A stretch of 64,000 nt of DNA from Macquaria australasica (taxonomy: Eukaryota > Chordata > Actinopteri > Centrarchiformes > Percichthyidae): positions 372,001 to 436,000 of the forward strand of contig SEMN01000103.1 in assembly GCA_005408345.1 (NCBI GenBank), in the 5' to 3' direction. The translations under genes were made by a program, and so were the position numbers. Below are positions 51,901-55,865 of the stretch, one piece after another; within the stretch, counting starts at the first letter, position 1, and the number at the start of each line of letters is the position of its first letter. The notes under the pieces are model-generated. The model was not told where the DNA came from and searched no databases. It saw only the letters and a program-made list of their open reading frames with translations.

Positions 51901-52349
51901 GCGCCAGAGTAGAATAACCGTTGTTTCAACCAGTCTAGGTGGATGAGGATTTCAGACATGGTGGATTGTTTGATGCCGTTACCAGGATTTTGGTGGTTTT
52001 TGACTGTTAAGATTTTTCCACTAACTGCTGATGCCTCTGGCATGATCAGGGACTGGATACTTTTTTTCAACACCTCTGTTTCCTATTCTTCATCCTACTC
52101 ACAAATATATAACAAATAAGAAGAAATGAGTCAGTGGCAGTTATACAGAAGTAGCATTGAAATGTCACTATGTGTGCAACAGTATCTTTCAGTGTTAAAG
52201 CTTCTCTTCTTCTTCCATGTTCAGGCCATCTCAGCCAGCTGAGCCAGCAGCAGCAACAACACAGGCTGCCTCTGGGACACTTCCAGGTGAGACGCATGCT
52301 CACTGCAGACGACATCCAGGACGACTTTGACTGGGACTCCATCGTCTAA
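6714..52349 (+). CDS. foxj3: foxj3, forkhead box J3 transcription factor (spliced, 11 coding exons)
   Basis: FOXJ3 is a nuclear forkhead (winged-helix) DNA-binding transcription factor; in mammals it is linked to Mef2c activation in muscle and to male germ cells. The joined exons are 6714-7073, 25902-25976, 28659-28742, 34130-34231, 37603-37761, 42455-42668, 45826-46107, 48342-48443, 49529-49801, 50579-50680 and 52225-52349, giving 1878 bases and 625 residues, close to human FOXJ3 (about 622). The N-terminus MTSELESSLTSMDWLPQL and the C-terminus DDIQDDFDWDSIV are FOXJ3 hallmarks. FOXJ2 differs in the first helix (FOXJ2 has KPRYSYATLITYAIN, here KPPYSYASLITFAIN). The forkhead domain is about residues 75-160, with a basic RPKKRPR at 163-169. 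Phase is 0 through exon 5 and phase 1 at later junctions. Start chosen at 6714: CACCATGA is a good Kozak context and the conserved N-terminus begins there. Confidence 0.96.
9612..9650. repeat. (CA)n microsatellite, interrupted
   Basis: AC run with CGCACG and AAAC interruptions. Confidence 0.9.
10020..10050. repeat. (CA)n microsatellite, short
   Basis: ACACAC run with an ACGC interruption. Confidence 0.85.
10990..11215 (+). repeat. dispersed repeat family A, copy 1
   Basis: Starts AACGATTAGTTGATTGACAG and continues GTCATTTATCAAGCAA, CAGACAAAACAAGGAATTTAAAGA and GGGAACTGCATTTT. The same ordered blocks recur at about 34678-34870 and 47930-48175. A family I recognise as common in teleosts; class uncertain, no coding capacity. 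Confidence 0.75.
11453..11473. promoter_or_regulatory. homeodomain-type palindrome
   Basis: GCTAATT and AATTAGC, 7-base perfect inverted half-sites with a 7-base spacer, lie in a GC-richer unique stretch (11.40-11.64 kb) of intron 1. Each half carries a TAATT homeodomain core. Confidence 0.3.
12127..12148. repeat. (GT)n microsatellite, short
   Basis: About 10 GT units. Confidence 0.85.
12272..12684 (+). mobile_element. MITE-like element B, copy 1
   Basis: About 413 bases closely matching 14596-15022. It begins ATTAAAGTGTAACTACACC and ends TGCCTCTTCAA. The shared core includes ATGCAACAAGTGAGGGAACA and GACTGACACTGATTAG. No coding capacity. Confidence 0.75.
13410..13570. promoter_or_regulatory. 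candidate conserved noncoding element
   Basis: Repeat-free stretch with several homeodomain cores (ATTAATTATA, TTTTAATTACAT, TCTTAATTAAAAG). No conservation data are available to me, so this is only a candidate. Confidence 0.25.
14596..15022 (+). mobile_element. MITE-like element B, copy 2
   Basis: About 427 bases, same orientation as copy 1 and 2 kb from it. The 5' end ATTAAAGTGTAACTCC and the reverse complement of the 3' end, ATTAAAGAGGTATTGC, form short imperfect inverted ends beside TTAA. This fits a non-autonomous DNA transposon with a TTAA target; the superfamily is an inference. Confidence 0.75.
15636..15900 (+). repeat. dispersed repeat family C, copy 1
   Basis: Begins CAGTGGTTACCAACCTGGAG, then GTCGGGACACCCCAAAGGGTC. 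The start is inverted relative to the copy ending near 25675 (GAACCACTGG). A pattern common in fish repeats of hAT type or derived from them; the right edge is uncertain. Confidence 0.6.
16128..16345 (+). repeat. local direct repeat
   Basis: GTTGTCGTCAGACGATAGC, TGATGGGTTCTGAGATTGC near 16139-16177 recurs as GTTGTCAGGCAATAGCC, AATGGGTTCTGAGATTGGC near 16294-16330. Probably part of one decayed element. Confidence 0.5.
18456..18973. mobile_element. MITE with about 30-bp terminal inverted repeats
   Basis: The left end CAGTTCAGACCAAAGATTC, ACGACGAGAC and the right end GTCTCGTCG, CGAATCTTTGGTCTGAACTG are inverted copies with one or two mismatches. About 518 bases, no transposase. The ends are hAT-like in style, but the superfamily is not established. 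Confidence 0.8.
19065..19712. mobile_element. element with long inverted arms, carrying a nested repeat
   Basis: The left arm (about 19065-19145, with TACTGGCCGCAAAGAGATCC) and the right arm (about 19634-19712, with GGATCTCTTTGCAGCCAGTA) are inverted copies of about 75-80 bases. Between them lies 19351-19440, an (AATC)n run plus AAAGTGCTTTACAAGCGACTG, like fish LINE or SINE 3' ends. It looks like an insertion into an older fold-back element. Confidence 0.65.
19351..19440 (+). repeat. retroelement tail-like fragment
   Basis: AATCAATCATCAATCAATCA followed by a stretch with CTTTCAAACAAATCAAATGC and AAAGTGCTTTACAAG, a pattern seen at the ends of many teleost retroelements. Confidence 0.5.
20170..20395 (+). 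repeat. dispersed repeat family D, copy 1
   Basis: GTGCTCCAACTATTAGTCACC, then ATGAATGGGACTGTTACTTC and GGAAACCTAGG. The same order is found at 47168-47375. Confidence 0.55.
20556..20822. repeat. cluster of three (CA)n microsatellites
   Basis: CA runs at about 20556-20590, 20658-20690 and 20768-20822, separated by unique spacers of about 70-80 bases. Confidence 0.95.
22640..22665. repeat. (TTTG)n simple repeat
   Basis: TTTGTTTGTTTGTTTG run inside T-rich sequence. Confidence 0.85.
22818..23425. repeat. possible old dispersed element
   Basis: Starts GGCTGAGTGATATTGACAAAATC, close to a phrase common in fish repeats (GGGCTGGGCGATATGG), and ends GATATTTTGCACAGCTCTAAT. Boundaries and class are uncertain. 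A related start occurs at 61490. Confidence 0.35.
24792..24854. repeat. (CT)n microsatellite
   Basis: About 31 perfect CT units. Confidence 0.95.
25540..25675 (-). repeat. dispersed repeat family C, copy 2 (inverted)
   Basis: Ends GGGGGTCCTGACCCCCAGG then TTGTGAACCACTGG, the reverse complement of the start of the copy at 15636. Lies 220 bases upstream of foxj3 exon 2. Confidence 0.6.
25902..25976 (+). CDS. foxj3: foxj3 coding exon 2 (forkhead recognition helix)
   Basis: 75 bases, residues 121-145. It starts NSIRHNLSLNKCF, the DNA-contacting recognition helix H3 of the forkhead domain, and ends with DDPGK in the wing region. The acceptor is CTCCCTGCAG after a long pyrimidine tract and the donor is AAA|GTAAGT. 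Both junctions are phase 0. Confidence 0.96.
26410..26474. repeat. compound (CT)n(CA)n microsatellite
   Basis: CT units pass directly into about 22 CA units. Confidence 0.95.
27236..27268. repeat. (GT)n microsatellite
   Basis: GT run with one ACGT interruption. Confidence 0.9.
28659..28742 (+). CDS. foxj3: foxj3 coding exon 3 (end of forkhead, basic region)
   Basis: 84 bases, residues 146-173. It starts GSYWAIDTNPKED, completing the forkhead wing, followed by the basic cluster RPKKRPR, a likely nuclear-localisation element. Acceptor CTTTCCAG, donor AGG|GTAAGT, phase 0. Confidence 0.96.
28743..34129 (+). other. foxj3: foxj3 intron 3
   Basis: 5.4 kb. Contains a dispersed repeat at 29200-29755, pyrimidine-rich stretches near 31.73-31.81 and 32.53-32.66 kb, a purine-rich stretch at 31870-32030, and T-runs at about 32103 and 32838. 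No coding sequence recognised. Confidence 0.85.
29200..29755 (+). repeat. dispersed teleost repeat family E, copy 1
   Basis: Contains GCATGCTAACATGCTAAC, then CATGTTCACCATCTTAGTTT, GGTCATAAACC-like text, and two internal units each with GGTGGCGCTGGAGG or GGTGGTGCGCTAC, GATCACCAAAGTCAG, ATTCATCC and GGCAATCCATCCAA. I recognise this order from many fish genomes. Non-coding. Confidence 0.75.
34130..34231 (+). CDS. foxj3: foxj3 coding exon 4
   Basis: 102 bases, residues 174-207. Encodes ASTPYSLESESLRMDC and then SGGASPTLAINAVTNK, colinear with human FOXJ3 (ASTPYSIDSDSL and ASPTLAINTVTNK). Acceptor TGCTTTCAG, donor AAG|GTAGGA. No recognised domain; a Ser-rich linker after the forkhead domain. Confidence 0.95.
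34678..34870 (+). repeat. dispersed repeat family A, copy 2
   Basis: GATTAGTCGATTAATCGATG, then CATCGTTTTAGTCAATTTTCAAGCAA and TGCTGGTTCCGGCCTCTCAGATGTG, parallel to copies 1 and 3. Lies in foxj3 intron 4. Confidence 0.7.
35300..35364. repeat. (CA)n microsatellite
   Basis: About 32 perfect CA units. Confidence 0.95.
37552..37600 (+). repeat. (GT)n microsatellite forming the exon 5 acceptor tract
   Basis: About 24 GT units run directly into AG at 37601-37602, the foxj3 exon 5 acceptor. No ordinary pyrimidine tract lies between. Confidence 0.95.
37603..37761 (+). CDS. foxj3: foxj3 coding exon 5
   Basis: 159 bases, residues 208-260. Encodes VALYNPEAEGSESP, then SLSNSLSEQNLASVNLNNLN and NVHSYTP; human FOXJ3 has SLNNSLSDQSLASVNLNSV and SVHSYTP. 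The acceptor is unusual: the tract before AG is a (GT)n microsatellite instead of ordinary pyrimidines. Donor CCA|GTAAGA. A second acceptor 80 bases beyond this exon may compete with exon 6. Confidence 0.94.
37841..38760 (+). other. foxj3: candidate alternative terminal exon of foxj3 (short isoform)
   Basis: A strong acceptor (CTTTTCTTTTGTCTATTTGCAG, ending 37840) stands 80 bases after exon 5. Splicing it to exon 5 would need a 79-base intron, which is normal for fish, and it keeps phase 0: the frame continues Lys-Asp-Asn-Ser then TGA (37853-37855). Poly(A) signals AATAAA at 38672-38677 and 38736-38741 follow. The product would be 264 residues: the whole forkhead domain and basic region without the C-terminal half. 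Reading straight through the exon 5 donor would be the alternative. Inferred from sequence only. Confidence 0.45.
39640..40110 (-). repeat. dispersed teleost repeat family E, copy 2 (inverted)
   Basis: CCAGAGGATGAATCGTATTG, TTTTGGTGACCCCCTGATTA and TCTAGCGCCGCTAAC are the reverse-strand form of the units at 29200-29755, and recur as CCCAGAGGACAAATC, TTTTTGGTGTCCCCGTGACC near 39871-39911. Lies in foxj3 intron 5. Confidence 0.65.
42455..42668 (+). CDS. foxj3: foxj3 coding exon 6 (poly-Pro and conserved FEDLSASFRSLYK)
   Basis: 214 bases, residues 261-331 plus the first base of codon 332. Encodes VSSHSEPSSQSLSLQQ, a run of nine prolines, then DKQLCFSDFEDLSASFRSLYK, which matches the human FOXJ3 DKQLLF and FEDLSASFRSLYK segments; the fish protein lacks two residues next to FED. 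The acceptor GTCTTGAAG is directly followed by GTGAGC, which itself looks like a donor. The exon ends CAAG|GTGGGT in phase 1. Confidence 0.95.
42669..45825 (+). other. foxj3: foxj3 intron 6
   Basis: 3.2 kb. The 43.8-44.75 kb part reads like an old degenerate dispersed element (ATTTTATTTGTCCCTGTAAG and CGCACTCTCAGGGTGAACC), but I cannot name it. A (GT)n run of about 8 units lies near 44753-44769. No gene recognised. Confidence 0.75.
45826..46107 (+). CDS. foxj3: foxj3 coding exon 7 (His/Gln/Ser-rich)
   Basis: 282 bases, residues 332-425. It starts GLMGMPGDSSQQ and CSYQHSP, aligning with human GLMNIPSESSQQ and CTYQHSP, then has low-complexity Gly/Ser and His/Gln/Pro sequence. This part is also His-rich in mammals but shorter here. 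It ends ACAG|GTGAGA in phase 1. Likely disordered and part of a transactivation region (inference). Confidence 0.94.
46715..46830 (+). repeat. dispersed fish repeat fragment
   Basis: (AAATT)n-like run, then TCTATTTATATAGCACCAAA, TCATAACAGGTGTTATCTCA, GGGCACTTTTCATATAAAGC and AGGTCTAGACCGTACTC. I recognise this order as a frequent teleost repeat, probably the end of a retroelement. Confidence 0.7.
47168..47375 (+). repeat. dispersed repeat family D, copy 2
   Basis: GTGCTCCAACTGTCAGTGACC, then ATGAACAGGACTTTCACTTT and GGAAGCCTGGA, parallel to copy 1; interrupted by an A-rich insertion. Confidence 0.55.
47930..48175 (+). repeat. dispersed repeat family A, copy 3
   Basis: Shares AAGTCATTTATCAAGAAGAAATGCCAAA and GACAAAACAAATAATTCAAAGATGTC with copy 1. 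Lies in foxj3 intron 7 upstream of exon 8. Confidence 0.7.
48184..48240. repeat. two adjacent perfect palindromes
   Basis: ATTGTTGTATAT and ATATACAACAAT, 12-base arms with a 3-base loop (48184-48210), then TGTAGAGTAT and ATACTCTACA, 10-base arms with a 3-base loop (48218-48240). Confidence 0.85.
48342..48443 (+). CDS. foxj3: foxj3 coding exon 8
   Basis: 102 bases, residues 426-459. Encodes GMSSDWYPNLDWLKESCRIA then NWADVDLSPFQ. Human FOXJ3 has DWYATLDMLKESCRIA and NWSDVDLSQFQ, so this is a conserved C-terminal block. Acceptor TTCTTTACCAG, donor AAG|GTAACA, phase 1 at both ends. Confidence 0.96.
48444..49528 (+). other. foxj3: foxj3 intron 8
   Basis: 1.1 kb. Holds a short CA tract (48474-48494), CT tracts at about 48746-48775 and 48965-48993, a CA tract at about 48790-48815, and unique sequence between them. 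Confidence 0.85.
48746..48993. repeat. pair of (CT)n microsatellites
   Basis: CT runs at about 48746-48775 and 48965-48993 flank CA-rich and unique sequence. Confidence 0.9.
49529..49801 (+). CDS. foxj3: foxj3 coding exon 9
   Basis: 273 bases, residues 460-550. Encodes GLKESMRQAELNNWSLDP then MADLCSSINQFFTATG, matching human ESMRQADLKNWSLD and FADLCSSLNQFFTQTG, followed by a His/Gln/Asn-rich tail with NQHGQHNQHNQHIS. Acceptor CTGCCAG, donor ACGG|GTCAGT, phase 1. Confidence 0.96.
49802..50578 (+). other. foxj3: foxj3 intron 9
   Basis: 777 bases. A dispersed repeat fragment at 49890-50130, then short ACATAAG-type tandem units at 50148-50178, then unique sequence up to exon 10. Confidence 0.85.
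49890..50130 (+). repeat. dispersed fish repeat fragment
   Basis: CCTTTACTGAAGTTAAAATATC, AATGCCACAATATAAAAATAC and AAATAAAAGTCCTGCATTTC. I know this order from a very common teleost repeat. Confidence 0.65.
50579..50680 (+). CDS. foxj3: foxj3 coding exon 10
   Basis: 102 bases, residues 551-584. Encodes GNMYMDSRQS then GPPGYPHMPPMSNTAPTMTG; human has GNLYIDSRQN and PPPGYPHIP. The donor ACAG|GTGACT at 50681 gives the human-like junction. A second donor ACAG|GTCAGG at 50708 would add nine residues in frame. Confidence 0.94.
51059..51363. mobile_element. TTAA-flanked MITE with about 21-bp inverted ends
   Basis: The left end TTAAGGGGGTACTCCAGC and the reverse complement of the right end TTAAAGGGGTACTCCAGC agree at 19 of 21 positions over the full ends. 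TTAA is at both edges and the total is 305 bases. TTAA target plus inverted ends suggests a piggyBac-type non-autonomous element (inference). Confidence 0.85.
51460..51482. repeat. (TTTG)n simple repeat
   Basis: Five to six TTTG units. Confidence 0.85.
51655..51712 (+). repeat. LINE-type 3' tail
   Basis: AAATTTCCCCGCTGTGGGAC, AATAAAGGCTTATC and short TCTTA repeats, the usual end of several fish LINE families. The body is absent (5'-truncated). Confidence 0.6.
52225..52349 (+). CDS. foxj3: foxj3 coding exon 11 (C-terminus, stop)
   Basis: 125 bases including TAA at 52347-52349, residues 585-625. Encodes GHLSQLSQQQQQHRLPLGHF, then QVRRMLTADD and IQDDFDWDSIV. The acidic C-terminus is the same as in human FOXJ3. 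Acceptor TTCCATGTTCAG. An internal CAGGTGAGA at 52284-52292 resembles a donor but the conserved reading frame runs through it. Confidence 0.96.
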
Positions 52350-53672
52350 AGTGAGGTGTTGATGTAACAGAGGGATGAAGAGAGAGACTGGAAAAGCGAA
52401 AGAGACATGTGGTGACAGGTATGGAACTGGCCGACCTGCTCCTTTCACCTGTGCGGAAAGAAAAAACAGAAGACAATCCAACAGAAAACAAACGGAAAGT
52501 CATTTTTCTGATCTTGCTGGCCTTTTTTTCTGGTACAAGTAGATGATGAGTCTAAAGACAATCATTAAAAAAAAAAGAAACTTACACGGGATTGGACCAA
52601 GCCAAGATTTAAACACACACCGTCCAAAGCAAAAGGACGTCTGAAGCTCTCTGAATTGTTTCATGTTGTGTCCCCCAGTACCAACAGGGTCGCCAAAGTG
52701 TTGTCAAATCGTCTGTGAATTGTTTTCTTTTTGTTTTCTTAAATCTTTTGTGTTTCCTGCTATAACTTGTGTCCCATGTCTGCTAGGTTTCAGCACCTGT
52801 GGCTGAAATGAATAGAAACCTTGTCTTCTCCAAACTACAACTCATTTAACCTGTCATTCACACACATTCAGCAGCTCTAACCATTTCATCCTTTCCTCCT
52901 TGTAACATTTCTTTGTTCACTCTAAAAGTGGGCGTCTGTGTGGCTGTGGGTCTTTAAAACTACAGTTAGAAGGTGGATTTTTGAAGAAGAAAATAATGAT
53001 GGTGTACCCGTTGAATCAGTAAATGTTGAGTGGAGCACCATCTGCTGGTTAAAACAGGCACCACATAGCTTCCCTTGCCTAAAAAAAGTTCTATGCACCA
53101 CTTCCTTTATCTTTGTTCTGTCACATTGGACACCTATTCTAAACCTTTTCAGTTCATTTGATCATTTTAAATGTCATTATTGCGTTTGTGGAACAATCCA
53201 TGGTGCCATGTTCTCAGGGTGTTACATTCATATACCATGTCAGACCAACACAAAGCCATTTACATGTCTGTATGTGAGGTTACTGCGTGTTGTACGGTGC
53301 TGTCAGTGTTCACTTCCTGTTGGCGATCAGCGAGTCTCCCGGTGACTGTGGTCAAAACATTGAAAAACTTAATATGTCAGCTTATAAGCTAACTGATATA
53401 AAATACTGTGGAATAAGCTTTTCAGTAGCTCAAACAACAGCCACTAATTAAAATTAAAATGAGACGCTGGCTAGACTTGGACTTTGTCAACAATAATACA
53501 TAGTTTTCTGAGATATAACTCAGTTTTTCAAGGTTTTATAATTTTGGGAAAGTGAATATCAATTATGACCAAGCAATGAAGGTTGGGCCGTGATTTCATG
53601 ATGCCTCATTTTGGAGACGACGAGCAGTTTTTGCACAACACCAAACTTGATAGCATCTAGTGGAATGAGAGA

Positions 53673-53678
53673 AATAAA
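53673..53678 (+). terminator. proximal poly(A) signal AATAAA, foxj3
   Basis: Canonical AATAAA hexamer 1.3 kb after the foxj3 stop codon. Whether it is used is unknown. Confidence 0.4.
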
Positions 53679-54097
53679 AGAAAACCGTGAACCTTTTATT
53701 TCTTTGTTTCAAAAGACGTTTAAAAAAAAATAAGTCAAGAAAGGAGCAAAGACTGAACAAAAGTTTCAAATGCTCAACTTTTTTTTTACTGTGATGTTTA
53801 ATTTTGTCTGTGTGTACAAGTGTGTATAGTCCTCTCTGATTTCCTTTTAGCATACAGCTCCGTACAGCTAAAAAAATACACATAAGCAACAAGTAATTTG
53901 TTTGTATTAAGTGGGTACACAGTGAAATATGGGACCTTAAAGTGCTCTTTGGTTTGGAGGATCTCAGTGATTGTTCGAATGGTCAAAACAAGGTCTCATT
54001 GTAGAAAAAAAAAGAAAAATACTCTTTATTATTGCCATTAAATGCTGTATTACAGTGACCAGCATATATATCTTGTATGTTTGTGTGTTGTTGTCCT

Positions 54098-54234
54098 TGT
54101 AAATAACGGTATGTTACTGTTTGCCCTTGAAAAACACAGACTGATAAAAAGAAAACAGCAAATGGAGAGAAAGTATTTTGTTATTTGTCCTTCAGGAGAC
54201 ACAGTATGTACATACCTTCAGTATATTGTAAATA
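54098..54234 (+). promoter_or_regulatory. cluster of three Pumilio recognition elements in foxj3 3' UTR
   Basis: TGTAAATA at 54098-54105, TGTACATA at 54207-54214 and TGTAAATA at 54227-54234 all match the Pumilio consensus TGTANATA. They lie only in the long 3' UTR form. Confidence 0.5.
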
Positions 54235-54332
54235 AGTGATAAAAAAAAAAAAAAGAAATTGGCATTGGCGTTTTGTGTGTCATAAATAATCTGTGTATGG
54301 CGGTTCAACAGTTAAAATCTGTTTCAGTGTTT

Positions 54333-54338
54333 ATTAAA
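54333..54338 (+). terminator. distal poly(A) signal ATTAAA, foxj3
   Basis: The common variant hexamer ATTAAA, followed by T-rich sequence, before the compositional change to the intergenic stretch. Confidence 0.45.
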
Positions 54339-54355
54339 ATGTTATTGACCATTTT

Positions 54356-55382
54356 TACTGCGCTAACCTCGCATCTGCTGTCGTTATTTCATCAGCTGTT
54401 GGCATGTTTGAATTAACAATCTGACGAAAAACCTTGAATGGTGCGGGACAAGTTGCTGTGCTATACATGACTCTAACTCTAACACACAAATTAAAATCAG
54501 AATATTTCAGGCAAAATCAAAATGAAAAGAACAGAGAAATGCTTCATCTTTGATTACTGAGTTTACTTTTTCCTCCTTGGCTTTGTGCCGTGTTGACCCT
54601 CGTAGCTTGTTGTCCAACAGGTGTCAGCCTAGTGCCAAGCAACAGTTTGTTTGCCCTCCATCGCATGTAAACTCAGCAGACCACCCATGCCTGCCTGTGT
54701 GAAAGTCACACAATGTTCTAACTGTATTTACGGCTCCTTTTCATTGGGAAAACCTGTTTAAAAAGCAGCTCCCTCTCGCTACTGTCTGTCAGCCACAGCT
54801 GCACGCTGCCACTTTTATTTTACAAGAACATGTTTGATGATTTAAAAGATTAATACAGATGCTTGTTTCATTCACTGTTTGCTTTTTTAACAGTTTAATA
54901 CTGTTAAAGACTGTGAAAGGTAACGTAGTGAAGCTGTGTTCTGTTGCAGACACTTTCTTGGCTCTTAAGTCTGTGATTAAGGATTATTTGAGACAGCTCA
55001 AAGCTCTGTTTACATCTCGCTCCATTCATTCAGAAAGCACTGAAAAAGGTTGTTGCTTTAGCTTTCTAATTGTGTAGTTGTAGTTTGAGGTGCCTGTCTT
55101 GTCTTGATAAATAAGTCAACTGTCTAATTATCTGTATTTCCAAGTGTGTTCTTGCGTGTGTGAGTGTGTGCGAGCTGCTGATATTGCAGGGTTTGCAAAC
55201 AGGAGGGCTGGCTCTGCACCAAGAGGAGAGCGCGTCCTACACGGGGCTGGACCACGAGGGCTGAAACCACCTAACTGCCCCAATCCACACACCCTCCTCC
55301 CAACACAACCTGCCCCTTGCTCCTCAACCCGCCCAGCCCTCCACCAGTACCAGCACCCCTCCTCCACCCTCAGCTCAGTCAG

Positions 55383-55442
<60 letters not shown>

Positions 55443-55800
55443 TTCTCTCTCCTGCTGTGTGCCAGTCCCTCTCTCTCCCTCCACTTCCTCAAAGTGGCCA
55501 GAGCTCCTCTCTTCTCTCTTGTCCCTCTTTACATCCCTCCACCACTCTTTTTCTTCCTCCAGCTGTGAGAGCAACCAGCCCCGGCTCGGCCCGTTCGTCC
55601 TCACCTCCACAACTTAAAAGGATCTCAGGCTGCTGCTTTCACAAACTTTTTTTTTGGTCCTCAACCCCTTCCCCTCCGGAGAGGCTGGTTGGTGTGTGTC
55701 TGGCGTGTGTGCGGCAGCGTGTACGAGGGCTCCGGTGTCGTGCTCTTTGCCCTGAGGGAGTCCCTAAAGGTTGTGACTGAAGGAGAAAAGTTTTCACCAC
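54356..55800. other. foxj3-pdpn intergenic region and pdpn upstream sequence
   Basis: About 1.4 kb. A CA tract lies at 55384-55440, and GC- and pyrimidine-rich sequence surrounds it (55.2-55.7 kb). CTTAAAAGG at 55613-55621 is a weak TATA-like word, which would place a start site near 55.65 kb. A pdpn promoter is expected here but not proved. Confidence 0.5.
55384..55440. repeat. (CA)n microsatellite in pdpn upstream region
   Basis: About 28 perfect CA units. Confidence 0.95.
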
Positions 55801-55801
55801 G

Positions 55802-55865
55802 ATGAATGTTCAGCTGCTGCTCCTGTTGGCCCTGGTTGGCCCTTTCTGTGCCTTCACACATGCAA
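55802..55865 (+). CDS. pdpn: pdpn-like exon 1 (signal peptide)
   Basis: Encodes MNVQLLLLLALVGPFCAFTHA plus the first base of the next codon. Hydrophobic core LLLLLALVGPF with small residues at a likely cleavage site near the end. CACGATGA is an acceptable Kozak context. Donor CAA|GTAAGT, phase 1. Confidence 0.8.

Larger units (their letters stand above)
50681..52224 (+). other. foxj3: foxj3 intron 10
   Basis: 1.5 kb. Contains a second in-frame donor at 50708, a complete TTAA-flanked MITE at 51059-51363, a (TTTG)n run at about 51460-51482, and a retroelement tail near 51655-51712. Confidence 0.85.
52350..54355 (+). other. foxj3: foxj3 3' UTR
   Basis: About 2 kb of AT-rich sequence follows the stop codon. 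AATAAA at 53673-53678 could serve a shorter transcript. ATTAAA at 54333-54338 fits the distal end, with cleavage expected some 15-25 bases later. The distal part has three TGTANATA Pumilio-type elements. The exact ends are inferred. Confidence 0.65.

Noticed and set aside
55144..55617. 157-codon open frame upstream of pdpn
   Set aside because: Dominated by a CA tract and GC-rich upstream sequence. No domain, and the pdpn signal-peptide exon lies in another frame downstream.
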